This document shows, piece after piece, positions 16,301 through 23,763 of a stretch of 64,000 bases of DNA; within the stretch, counting starts at the first letter, position 1; each line of letters begins with the position of its first letter. The notes beneath the pieces are model-generated. The model was given only the letters and a program-made list of their open reading frames with translations, was not told where the DNA came from and made no database searches. The DNA is from Bradyrhizobium hereditatis (lineage in GTDB: Bacteria; Pseudomonadota; Alphaproteobacteria; Rhizobiales; Xanthobacteraceae), in NCBI RefSeq assembly GCF_020329435.1, contig NZ_JAGKJK010000021.1:39296-103295 (forward strand), given 5' to 3'. The position numbers and the translations under genes are program-made.

Positions 16301-16624
16301 CAGGATGTTGTGCGCCTTGCTCCAGTTCGGCTCAGTGGTATCTGCGGTGAACAGCCCGTCGCCGCCGACCGCGCGCACGCGGCGCAGCGAGCCGCGCACC
16401 GTCTTGTCGAACCGCTTCTCGTCGGAGAGCTCGTCGATCAGGTCATGGCCGGAGACGATCACGATCGGCGCGCCCATCATGTCGAGCCAGAAGATCGGCC
16501 CGAGCTCTTTGCTCAGCCGCACCAGATGCTGCACCGGCGCGTTGGGATCGAGCGACAGCATATTGCCGACGACGGGCTTCTTCGGCGGATGCGGGATCGG
16601 GCTGAGTTTGTTGCTGGACGCCAT
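13385..16624 (-). CDS. Bifunctional cytochrome P450/NADPH-P450 reductase (P450 BM3/CYP102-like)
   Basis: A self-sufficient monooxygenase of 1079 aa, soluble and with no membrane anchor. Domains in order: P450 (about 1-465), with AGHETT at 271-276 and the haem motif FGNGQRACIG with Cys413; a flavodoxin-like FMN domain (about 495-640; YGSNLGTAEELA); and an FAD/NADPH reductase domain (YSISSSPS, GPGTGLAPFRGF, FFGCRHPEQDF, ending YVLDVWAGG). The BM3 residues Arg47 and Tyr51, which hold the fatty-acid carboxylate, align with Ala52 and Ile56, while Phe87 is kept as Phe92. Substrates may therefore be uncharged or bulkier. The ATG at 16624 has AGGAG 11 nt upstream. Confidence 0.93.
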   Translation of the reverse strand: MASSNKLSPIPHPPKKPVVGNMLSLDPNAPVQHLVRLSKELGPIFWLDMMGAPIVIVSGHDLIDELSDEKRFDKTVRGSLRRVRAVGGDGLFTADTTEPNWSKAHNILLQPFGNRAMQSYHPSMVDIAEQLVKKWERLNPDEEIDVVQDMTALTLDTIGLCGFDYRFNSFYRRDYHPFVEALVRSLETIMMTRGLPLENLWMQKRRKTLAQDVIFMNKMVDEIIAERRGNSDAAEAKKDMLGAMMTGVDRVTGEQLDDVNIRYQINTFLIAGHETTSGLLSCTIYALLKHPEVLKKAYEEVDRVLGPDINAKPTYQQVTQLTYITQILKEALRLWPPAPAYGITPLQDETIGGGKYKLKKNTFITVLVMALHRDPSVWGPNPDVFDPENFSREAEARRPINAWKPFGNGQRACIGRGFAMHEAALAIGMILQRFKLIDVHRYQMHLKETLTVKPDGFKIKVRPRADKDHGAFAGRAAVAAAASGAAAPQARTRPGHNTPLLVLYGSNLGTAEELATRVADLAEVNGFETRLGALDDYVGKLPEEGALLIFCASYNGAAPDNATQFVKWLDSGLPKDAFAKVRYAVFGCGNSDWAATYQSVPRLIDEQLAAHGARSLYARGEGDARSDLDGQFEKWFAAAAPAAMKELGVDSGFARSADDAPLYSIEPVAPSAVHTIVAQGGVAPMKVLVNSELQSKAGANPSERSTRHIEVQLPPGITYRVGDHLSVVPRNDPALVDSVARRFGFLPADQIRLQVAEGRRAQLPVGDAVSVGRLLTEFVELQQIATRKQIQIMSEHTRCPVTKPKLLAYVGDDAASTELYRLDVLAKRKSVFDLLEEHPACELPFHAYLEMLSLLAPRYYSISSSPSIDPARCSVTVGVVDAPASSGRGIYKGVCSNYLAGRRVGDSVHATVRETKAGFRLPDDPSVPLIMIGPGTGLAPFRGFLQERAHRKAEGAKLGPAMLFFGCRHPEQDFLYANELKAFAADDITELHTAFSRGDGPKSYVQHQIAAQKDRVWSLIEEGAIIYVCGDGGRMEPDVKAALVAIYREKSGAGADAGLRWIDDLGTKNRYVLDVWAGG

Positions 16625-16650
16625 TGTCGAAGTGTCTCCTGCCTGCCTCA

Positions 16651-16738
16651 ACCGTCATTGCGAGCGAAGCGAAGCAATCCATCGTCCCCCAAACGAAAGA
16701 ATGGATTGCTTCGTCGCTTCGCTCCTCGCAATGACGGT
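16651..16738. repeat. Palindromic repeat, family A, copy 2
   Basis: Perfect 14-bp ends ACCGTCATTGCGAG and CTCGCAATGACGGT, with inner GCGAAGCAATCCAT and ATGGATTGCTTCG. It lies between the P450 gene and the epoxide hydrolase gene upstream of it on the same strand. Confidence 0.92.
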
Positions 16739-16754
16739 GAGATAGCCCTCTTAC

Positions 16755-17750
16755 TTAACCAAACCGCTTCCTACGCCATTCAATCAGCTTGGCGCTGACC
16801 TCGTCCGGCTTTTCCTGCTGCGTCCAATGGCCGCTGTCGCGCACGAGATATTTTTCAAGATCGGGGACAAGCCGCTCCATGCCTTCGGTGGCCGACGGCG
16901 GCAGCACGGCATCGTTCTCGGCCATGATCATCAGCGACGGCACGCGGACCGTGTGATCGAGCCCCTCTGAGCGCTGCCAATTGCGCGAAAAATTGCGATA
17001 CCAGTTGATGCCGCCGGTGAAGCCGGTCTTGGTGAAGGTGTCGACGAACACCTTCTTCTCCTCCGCCGACAGGATCGGCGTGCGCGGATCGTGCTTGGCA
17101 TCGTAATTCGCGATCATCTGCGGAAACGCCAGATTGAGCCGCGCCGAAGCGCCGACGCCGGCAATCGGCTGTTCCTCCGGCGTGCCCGGGGGCCGTGCCA
17201 CCGGCTTGCGCATGAACGCGTCAAATGTCTGCTCTACCCGGCTGCCGAAAATCCTGTCAGGCTCGCGGCCAGGGTCCTGGAATTGCACGATGTACATCTT
17301 GTCGCCGAAGCGCTGCCGAAACAGTTCGATCGGATCGGCGGGCATGCGATCCCAATGCGGCGTGTTGACGCCGACGACGCCGGCCACACGACTAAGATGG
17401 CGCAGCGGCATCTGCCAGACGACGAAGCCGCCCCAGTCGTGACCGACGAAGATCGCCTTGTCGATCTTGAGATGATCGAGCAGGCCGACGAGATCGCCAG
17501 TCAGATGCTCCATGTCATAGTCCTCGACCGCCTCGGGGCGATCGGTCGCGCCATAGCCGCGCTGATCCGGCGCAATCACCCGGATGCCGGCCTCACTCAG
17601 CGCCTTGATCTGGTGACGCCAGGAAAAGGCCAGCTCCGGCCAGCCATGGCAGAGGATGACCGGCGGCGTGTCGGTTTTGGGCCCTGCTTCGTAGTAGCCC
17701 ATGCGGATTCCGTTCACCTGGGCGAACTGAAGTGGCGGCATTTCAATCAT
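16755..17750 (-). CDS. Epoxide hydrolase (alpha/beta hydrolase)
   Basis: A 331-aa alpha/beta-hydrolase with the epoxide hydrolase signature. HGWPE is the oxyanion motif, GHDWGG holds the nucleophile Asp105, and SGHWTQQEKP holds the catalytic His. Tyrosines of the cap domain are plausible in the NWYRNF segment. It opens epoxides to diols. It starts 11 bp after the wax synthase stop and is followed, past repeat A, by the P450 fusion gene. The pair could form and open epoxides of an alkene or fatty compound; that is inference. Confidence 0.87.
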   Translation of the reverse strand: MIEMPPLQFAQVNGIRMGYYEAGPKTDTPPVILCHGWPELAFSWRHQIKALSEAGIRVIAPDQRGYGATDRPEAVEDYDMEHLTGDLVGLLDHLKIDKAIFVGHDWGGFVVWQMPLRHLSRVAGVVGVNTPHWDRMPADPIELFRQRFGDKMYIVQFQDPGREPDRIFGSRVEQTFDAFMRKPVARPPGTPEEQPIAGVGASARLNLAFPQMIANYDAKHDPRTPILSAEEKKVFVDTFTKTGFTGGINWYRNFSRNWQRSEGLDHTVRVPSLMIMAENDAVLPPSATEGMERLVPDLEKYLVRDSGHWTQQEKPDEVSAKLIEWRRKRFG

Positions 17751-17761
17751 CGGTAAGATTC

Positions 17762-19309
17762 CTACTCGGCAGCGCCCTTGATTTCGGAAGGCGGCGGCGC
17801 GTAGGCCGCCTCCAGCGCGTCAAACTCGCCAGGCAGCATGTTGCAGAGAACCTGGACATGCGGAATAATGTTGGCGCCGGCGATGAATCCGAAATCGAGC
17901 TGGTCGCGATAGCTCTGCACGGTGATGTTGAGCGCGATGCCATGCGTCGAGATCGACACCGGGTAAATGTGCAACAGCTCGGCCCCGGCGGCATACAGCG
18001 TCTGCCGCGGCCCTGGCACGTTTGATACCGTGATGTTGGCCGCCGGCGGCAACACGTCGGAGAGGTTGGAGCGGCTATAGAGCAGCGCAAGGATCTGGGT
18101 CACGATCGGCGCGCCCAGCATCGAGAGGTTGGAGACTTGCGGCATCAAGCCCCGCAGCGGATGCGACATCTCCTTCGACTTGGTGGATTGCGCGATGATG
18201 GTTTCCAGTCGCGTTTTTGGATCGTCGACATTGGTGGCGATCGAGCAGATCATGCCGAACACCTGGTTATTGGCATCGGCATTGCCCTCCTCGCGCAGCG
18301 ATATCGGCACTGCCGCCGTCAGGGATTTGTTCGGCAGCCCGCCCTGGCTGATGAGATATCGCCGCACCACGCCGGAAGCCAGCGCCAGCACGACATCGTT
18401 GAGCTTGCCGCCGGACGCCTTCGCCAGCGCTTTGGCGCGCGACAGCGAGATCGAGACACCGGCAAAGCTGCGCTCCGACGAGATCGTCTTGTTGAGGATG
18501 GTCGGCGGCGAGGTCATGCTGGCGAGGCTATCGCGCGATTTCGGATCGGAAATCTTGCCGACCACATCGGTAAGAGACTTGAGCACCGTCGGCACGCTGC
18601 TGGCGAACTTCACCGCAGTCTCGATCTGGAACATGGCATTGTCGAACAGGATCGAGCCGAGATCGCTTTTGCCCGTGCGCGGCAGTTCGAGGCTCTTTGG
18701 CGCCGCCTTGGCGTCGAACGGCTGGGTCCAGAGCTGCTGATAGGAATCGATCAGGTTGGCGGCGATGTCACGCGGCTCCGGCGCCACCTTGCGCGCCGTC
18801 GGCGGATCGACCTGACGCGGCACCGGCGTGATGTCATAGATCATGCTGGTGAGCGCCGCACCGGCGCCGCCGTCGATGCAGGCATGGTGCATCTTGGAGT
18901 AAAGCCCGATCTCGTTGTCCTTCATGCCTTCGAAGACATAGAACTCCCAGAGCGGACGGGCGCGATTGAGCAGCTTGGCATGCATCCAGCCGACGATGCG
19001 CTCCAGCGTCGCGCGGTCGCGCGGCTCCGGCAGGCTGGCGCGGAAAATGTGGCGGTCGATGTCGAACTGGTCGTCCTCGACCCATGACGGGTGATCGATG
19101 TCGAGCGGCGCCTTCTCCAGGCGGGCTTTCAGGATCGGTGCGATGTGCAGCCGCGAGGCGATCATCGCCTTGAACTCTTCGAAGAAGTCGCCCTTGTAGC
19201 CTTCTGGCAGGCGGAAGATCGCCATGCTGCCGACGTGCATCGGCATCTCAGGCGTTTCCAGATAAAGGAACGACGCGTCCAGCGACGACAGTTTCTTGGC
19301 GTCCGCCAT
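17762..19309 (-). CDS. Wax ester synthase/diacylglycerol acyltransferase (WS/DGAT)
   Basis: Transfers acyl groups from acyl-CoA to long-chain alcohols or diacylglycerol at the inner membrane. The 515-aa protein shows the condensing motif HHACIDGG (His141, His142, Asp146), the PLWEF segment (119-123), and the C-terminal NVPGP motif in ITVSNVPGPRQ. Length and motif order are those of bacterial WS/DGAT proteins. Start ATG with GGGAGG 5 nt upstream. First gene of a wax synthase, epoxide hydrolase, P450 group. These proteins are rarer in rhizobia than in actinobacteria. Confidence 0.92.
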   Translation of the reverse strand: MADAKKLSSLDASFLYLETPEMPMHVGSMAIFRLPEGYKGDFFEEFKAMIASRLHIAPILKARLEKAPLDIDHPSWVEDDQFDIDRHIFRASLPEPRDRATLERIVGWMHAKLLNRARPLWEFYVFEGMKDNEIGLYSKMHHACIDGGAGAALTSMIYDITPVPRQVDPPTARKVAPEPRDIAANLIDSYQQLWTQPFDAKAAPKSLELPRTGKSDLGSILFDNAMFQIETAVKFASSVPTVLKSLTDVVGKISDPKSRDSLASMTSPPTILNKTISSERSFAGVSISLSRAKALAKASGGKLNDVVLALASGVVRRYLISQGGLPNKSLTAAVPISLREEGNADANNQVFGMICSIATNVDDPKTRLETIIAQSTKSKEMSHPLRGLMPQVSNLSMLGAPIVTQILALLYSRSNLSDVLPPAANITVSNVPGPRQTLYAAGAELLHIYPVSISTHGIALNITVQSYRDQLDFGFIAGANIIPHVQVLCNMLPGEFDALEAAYAPPPSEIKGAAE

Positions 19310-19370
19310 ATTTTCCTCCCGCAGTAGAAAAACGCGGCGCCTTGGCGGCGCTTCTGGCGTCTGAAATGTC

Positions 19371-19447
19371 TTTGTTATTGGAGCATATCCGAAGACCGCT
19401 AGCCATCCCGCATCGATTGCAGGGCGGGACCTTTCCAGATCATGCCC
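19371..19447. repeat. Degenerate interspersed inverted element
   Basis: TTGGAGCATATCCGAAGACCGC at one side and CCTTTCCAGATCATGCCCT at the other resemble, with many changes, the GCATGATC-type intergenic repeats common in Rhizobiales. It lies between the hydrolase stop and the wax synthase promoter area. Weak match by eye. Confidence 0.35.
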
Positions 19448-19465
19448 TAAAGCCGGGGCGTGGGT

Positions 19466-20266
19466 TTACGATTGTGCATTTTCAGGCGGGCCATAGGCAA
19501 TGGCAAAAGGTCCTGATCGGTCAAAATGCTTGAATTTGCCCTCCGGCTGCGCCAGCCGGTCGGCCACCGCCCACAATGCTGCGGGATTGACGCCGAGCCC
19601 GATATGGCTTGCGAAGTACACCTCGATGTTTTCGGCCGTCGCGGAGGGACGCAACAGGCTGGTGCGCCAGTTCACGATGCCGTCGGTGCGGGAATAGATC
19701 GAGGTCGCCGGCACCGGCAGGTCACCCGCGATCGCCGCGCGGATTTCAGGAAAGTCGTCGACGGTCTCCCCTGACAGCGCCTCGTATAGCCGGGTCGCGT
19801 TGGTCGCCCGGATGTCATTGGCGAACGGGCTGCCGAGCGTGATCACCGAGCGCACGATCTCCGGCATCTGCACTGCGAGATCGCGCGCATAGACGCCGCC
19901 CAGACTCCAACCGACGAGGCTGACCTTGCGTCCTGTCGATTCATAAATGCTCCGCACGAGATCGCGCAACGCGCCGCGCTTGGAAGCGACACCGCCGAAA
20001 TTGCGACCCATGTTCCAGGCATGGGCATCGTAACCGAGTTCTCTGAGGTAGCGCCGCATCGGCGCCATCGAAATATCGCTGGCGAGAAAGCCCGGCAGCG
20101 CCAGCACGGGATGCCCATCGCCCTTCGGCGCGCGCAACAACAGCGGCGACAGCAAGAGGCTCGAATTCAATTCGAACAGGCCTCTCGCCTCCGCGAGCAT
20201 CAGGAACAGGCTCGGCGGCCGAAGCCTTTGCTCTTCCGTCGCCACCCCGCCCTCCGCGATGGACAC
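19466..20266 (-). CDS. Alpha/beta hydrolase, paralogue of the gene at 6237
   Basis: A 266-aa hydrolase with nucleophile elbow GWSLGG and the same conserved blocks as the protein at 6237-7007: GDGHPVLALPGFLASDIS, RKVSLVGWSLGGVYARDLA, SVITLGSPFAND, YSRTDGIVNW and VADRLAQPEGKF. It begins with GTG immediately after the TAA of the DUF6489 gene, with no base between, so the two are probably translated together. It lies upstream of the wax synthase gene on the same strand. Lipase or esterase activity is likely; substrate unknown. Confidence 0.82.
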   Translation of the reverse strand: MSIAEGGVATEEQRLRPPSLFLMLAEARGLFELNSSLLLSPLLLRAPKGDGHPVLALPGFLASDISMAPMRRYLRELGYDAHAWNMGRNFGGVASKRGALRDLVRSIYESTGRKVSLVGWSLGGVYARDLAVQMPEIVRSVITLGSPFANDIRATNATRLYEALSGETVDDFPEIRAAIAGDLPVPATSIYSRTDGIVNWRTSLLRPSATAENIEVYFASHIGLGVNPAALWAVADRLAQPEGKFKHFDRSGPFAIAYGPPENAQS

Positions 20267-20521
20267 TTATTTCTTGTCCTTCTGAGCCAGGCCGCCGAGG
20301 CCCGCCATGGTCACGAACATATCCTGGAACCGTTCGGCGATCTTCGGATCGAACGTGAACCAGCTCTGGATCAGCGACTCAGGCGAAACCTTCTCGATAT
20401 TGGCCATCACCTGCTGCTGCATCTTATCCATCACGGCGGTCTGCATCGGCGAGACGTCGGGCAATCCAAAGAACTGCCTGGCCTCCAGCGGCGTGCAATC
20501 GATTTCCACGTTAACTTTCAT
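20267..20521 (-). CDS. DUF6489 family small protein
   Basis: An 84-aa protein that begins MKVNVEIDCTPLEARQFFG and continues LPDVSPMQTAVMDKMQQQ, a pattern I recognise as DUF6489. Function unknown. The start at 20521 is supported by GAGGAG 5 nt upstream. The 95 residues that a longer reading would add are out of character (Arg/Pro rich) and rejected. It abuts the GTG start of the hydrolase gene. Members often lie near PHA or lipid genes, which fits this place; that link is only contextual. Confidence 0.8.
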   Translation of the reverse strand: MKVNVEIDCTPLEARQFFGLPDVSPMQTAVMDKMQQQVMANIEKVSPESLIQSWFTFDPKIAERFQDMFVTMAGLGGLAQKDKK

Positions 20522-20619
20522 GACCGCTCCTCTTGCTGGCTTCCCTGCAGTATCGCCACGATGGCCCTGATCGCGCAAGGAAAAGACCTGGGCCCCGGCC
20601 CCCTCAATTCCCGATATGG

Positions 20620-21873
20620 TCAACCAAAGCGTTCGACGGCGAATGGCCTGACATCGGCAAAGGGGGTCTCGCCGGTCATCATTTCCGCCAGCAGGCGACC
20701 GGTCGCGGGTCCGAGCGTCAGGCCATGGTGCTGGTGGCCGAAGTCGAACCACAGCCCGACATGGCGGGGAGCCTTGCCAATGACCGGCAGCATATCGGGC
20801 AGACACGGCCGTGCCCCCATCCAGGGCTTGGCATCGACCGGCCCGCCCAGCGGAAACAGTTTGTGCGCCCGCGGCAGCGCCCGTTCGACTTGGACCGGCG
20901 TCGGCGGCGCATCGCGGCGAGCAAACTCCGCGCCGGTTGTCAGCCGAATGCCGCGGTTCATCGGCGCCAGCAGAAAGCCCAGATCGGTGTCCAGCACGGG
21001 ATGATTCAGGATCGCATTGCCGCGCGGCTCTAGGTGCAGATGATAGCCGCGCTTGACCTGAAGCGGGATCGAATAGCCGAGCGGTTTAAAGATCTGGTCC
21101 GACCACGGCCCCATCGCCACCACGACCTCGCGCGACGTAATGGTCCCCTCCAGCGTTGCTACCTTCCACCGCCCACCGGACTGTTCAAGCGTTCGGGCAT
21201 CGCCGACCAGATAGCGTCCGCCCTTGCGGCCGAACAGCGCAGCATAAGCCTTGGCCAGCCCACCGGGATCAGGCACGAATCCCGGTGCGGGAAAATGTAT
21301 TGCACCGCTGAAATCGCCGGTCAGGTGCGGCTCGCGCGCGATCACCGCCGGCCCATCCAGTACTTCTCCGGTGACGCCATGCTCGGCCGCACGCTTGAGA
21401 TCCTTCAGCGCCCCGGCAAGCGTCGCCTCCGAACGAAACAGCTTGATCCAACCGGTCCGCCGCAACAGCTCCGGGACATTGGCTTCTTCGATCAGCGCCT
21501 CATGTTCGATCAGGCTGCGCTGGATCAGCGGCAGCTCGGCCATTGCACTGTGCAGTGCACGCTTCGGCGACGAGGCGAAGAAATACTGTGCCAGCCAGGG
21601 CAGGAATTCCGGCAAATCCCTGAAATGATAGCTTACCTGCGGCGCGCGCAGGAACGCATAGCGCAGGATCTCGCCGACATCCCGCGGAAACATGTAGGGA
21701 AAGACCGAGGCGCATTCGATCAAGCCGCCATTGCCGTAGCTGGTCTCCTCGCCGGCAACTTCGTGCCGGTCGATCAAGACCACGTTTCGGCCTCGCTTCT
21801 GCAAGTGCAGTGCGGCGCTGACGCCGACCATGCCCGCACCGAGGACGAGAACGTCGGCCTTCAGTTCCGCCAT
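20620..21873 (-). CDS. FAD-dependent oxidoreductase, D-amino-acid dehydrogenase-like (DAO family)
   Basis: A 417-aa flavoprotein of the DAO fold. The N-terminal dinucleotide motif is VLVLGAGMVGVSAALHLQ, with the conserved RHEVAGEETSYGNGG following. The C-terminal FAD contact is FDFGHQHHGLTLGPATGRLLAEM, seen at the expected distance. DadA-like members oxidise D-amino acids to 2-oxo acids and ammonia. The ATG at 21873 has GGAG 7 nt upstream; longer readings to 22020 enter the divergent promoter region. It is divergent from the peptide importer, so a link to peptide or D-amino-acid use is plausible. Confidence 0.85.
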   Translation of the reverse strand: MAELKADVLVLGAGMVGVSAALHLQKRGRNVVLIDRHEVAGEETSYGNGGLIECASVFPYMFPRDVGEILRYAFLRAPQVSYHFRDLPEFLPWLAQYFFASSPKRALHSAMAELPLIQRSLIEHEALIEEANVPELLRRTGWIKLFRSEATLAGALKDLKRAAEHGVTGEVLDGPAVIAREPHLTGDFSGAIHFPAPGFVPDPGGLAKAYAALFGRKGGRYLVGDARTLEQSGGRWKVATLEGTITSREVVVAMGPWSDQIFKPLGYSIPLQVKRGYHLHLEPRGNAILNHPVLDTDLGFLLAPMNRGIRLTTGAEFARRDAPPTPVQVERALPRAHKLFPLGGPVDAKPWMGARPCLPDMLPVIGKAPRHVGLWFDFGHQHHGLTLGPATGRLLAEMMTGETPFADVRPFAVERFG

Positions 21874-22063
21874 CCAACACTCCGAAAGTTCAATGTCACG
21901 TGCTCGCGCGCACGCCTTAAGGTGCAACCTAGACTTTGCCGCACCGCCGCGCAAACCGGCATGCAGTGCGGGATAATGATGCTTGCGCGGTGGCTGGACT
22001 CTGGCAACATGGCTCGGCAATATCCGCCGTTAAATTGCTGATCAACGCGGGGAAATCGAACAA

Positions 22064-23659
22064 ATGCGGGTACGTCAGACTTTGCTTGCAGCGGCCACGG
22101 CTTCCATCCTTGCCCTGGCCATGGCGCCGGCATCGGCCCAGACCCTGCGCTATGCCAACCAGGGCGACCTCAAATCGCTCGACCCCTACACGCTCAACGA
22201 GAGCACCACCCACGCCCATCTCGGGCAGGTCTTTGAGGGCCTGACCGCCCGCGACAAGGACCTGAAGATCATCCCCGCGCTAGCCGAGAGCTGGGAAACG
22301 CCAGAGCCGACCCGCTGGCGGTTCCATCTGCGCAAGGGCGTCAAATTCCACAACGGTGATCCCTTCACCGCCGACGACGTGGTCTTCTCGGCGGACCGCG
22401 TTCGCAAAAAGGGGTCGAACCTGCAGACCCGCGTCGCTCCGGACACCAAGGTCGTCAAGGTAGATGACTACACCGTCGACTTCATCCTGAGTTCGCCCAA
22501 TCCCATTCTCAATTCGCAATGGGATACTTGGTACATCATGAGCAAGAAGTGGGCCGAGGCGAACAATGCTGTCGAACCCACGCCCGCCGCGGCAACGACG
22601 CCGAGCTTCGCCTCGCTCAACGCCAATGGCACCGGCGCCTTCTCGATCGAAAGCCATCAGCCCGGCGTCAAAACCGTGTTCAAGGCCAATCCGAACTGGT
22701 GGCGCAAGCCAGAACACAACATCAAGGAAATCGTCTTCACGCCGATCGGCTCGGACGCGACCCGCGTCGCCGCGCTGCTGTCGGGCGAAGTCGATGTCAT
22801 CGAGCCGGTGCCGATCCAGGATATCACGCGCGTCGATTCCAGCCCGAACGCCCAGGTGATGAAGGGTCCGGAACTCCGCACCATCTTCCTCGGCATGGAC
22901 CAGACGCGTGATGAACTGCTCTACTCCAACGTCAAGGGCAAGAATCCATTCAAGGACATCAAGGTGCGTGAGGCCTTCTTCAAGGCCATCGATGTCGAAC
23001 TGATCAAGACCCGCGTCATGCGCGGCCTATCGACGCCCTCGGCGCTGATGATTGCGCCGCAACTGTTCAAGCTCTCCGGTGACTTCACGCGGCCAAAATT
23101 CGATCCCGACGGCGCCAAGAAGCTTCTCACTGAAGCCGGCTATCCCGACGGTTTCGAAGTCACGATGGACTGCCCGAACGACCGCTACGTCAACGACGCC
23201 GCGATCTGCCAGGCTGTGGTTGGCATGCTGGCCCGCATCGGCGTCAAGGTGACGCTATTGGCCCAACCCAAGGCGCAGTATTTCGCCAAGGTGCTGAAAC
23301 CCGGTGGCTATCAGACTTCGATTTATCTGCTCGGCTGGACGCCCGGCACACTCGACTCCCACAACGTCCTGTTCGACATCATGGGCTGCCGCGACGATCC
23401 GAAGTCCAACCGCGGCGAGGCCAATCTGGGCGGCTATTGCAACAAGAAGCTCGACGAACTGACCGACAAGGTGCTCCAGGAGTCCGACACCAACAAGCGC
23501 GACCTCCTGATCAAGCAAGCGTTCGAAATCGGGGCCAAAGACTTCGGCTACATCCCGCTGCACCAGCAGGCGCTGGCTTGGGGCGTGTCGAAGAAGGTCA
23601 AGCTGAGCCAGCGCGCCGACAATCAGGTCCTGCTGTACTGGGCGACCAAACAGGACTAG
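22064..23659 (+). CDS. ABC importer, periplasmic peptide-binding protein (SBP family 5)
   Basis: A 531-aa substrate-binding protein of the DppA/OppA family with a signal peptide (MRVRQTLLAAATASILALA, cleavage likely after ASA at about residue 25). Family 5 features include LRYANQGDLKSLDPY, WRFHLRKGVKFHNG and the GYPDGFEV stretch. It begins an importer operon (two permeases, two ATPases) followed by gamma-glutamyltransferase, so the ligand is probably a gamma-glutamyl peptide such as glutathione; that is inferred from context. A hairpin with a T-rich tail just after the stop could raise its level over that of the permeases. Confidence 0.9.
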   Translation: MRVRQTLLAAATASILALAMAPASAQTLRYANQGDLKSLDPYTLNESTTHAHLGQVFEGLTARDKDLKIIPALAESWETPEPTRWRFHLRKGVKFHNGDPFTADDVVFSADRVRKKGSNLQTRVAPDTKVVKVDDYTVDFILSSPNPILNSQWDTWYIMSKKWAEANNAVEPTPAAATTPSFASLNANGTGAFSIESHQPGVKTVFKANPNWWRKPEHNIKEIVFTPIGSDATRVAALLSGEVDVIEPVPIQDITRVDSSPNAQVMKGPELRTIFLGMDQTRDELLYSNVKGKNPFKDIKVREAFFKAIDVELIKTRVMRGLSTPSALMIAPQLFKLSGDFTRPKFDPDGAKKLLTEAGYPDGFEVTMDCPNDRYVNDAAICQAVVGMLARIGVKVTLLAQPKAQYFAKVLKPGGYQTSIYLLGWTPGTLDSHNVLFDIMGCRDDPKSNRGEANLGGYCNKKLDELTDKVLQESDTNKRDLLIKQAFEIGAKDFGYIPLHQQALAWGVSKKVKLSQRADNQVLLYWATKQD

Positions 23660-23675
23660 TCAGGCGTCAACACGG

Positions 23676-23712
23676 GTCCCGGCGGCTTGGTGGCTTCCGG
23701 GACTTTTCTTTT
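23676..23712 (+). terminator. Partial intrinsic terminator within the importer operon
   Basis: GTCCCGG (23676-23682) pairs with CCGGGAC (23697-23703) and is followed by TTTTCTTTT. It starts 16 bp after the binding-protein stop and precedes the permease by 51 bp. Read-through would give more binding protein than membrane components, a common arrangement. Confidence 0.75.
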
Positions 23713-23763
23713 CGAGGCGACAGCGACGTCCGCCGCCGTACAAGAGAGCAGTGAAAGGAATCC

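Noticed and set aside
20522..20806. Longer start of the DUF6489 gene
   Set aside because: The added residues are Arg- and Pro-rich and unlike the family; the ATG at 20521 has GAGGAG in the correct place.
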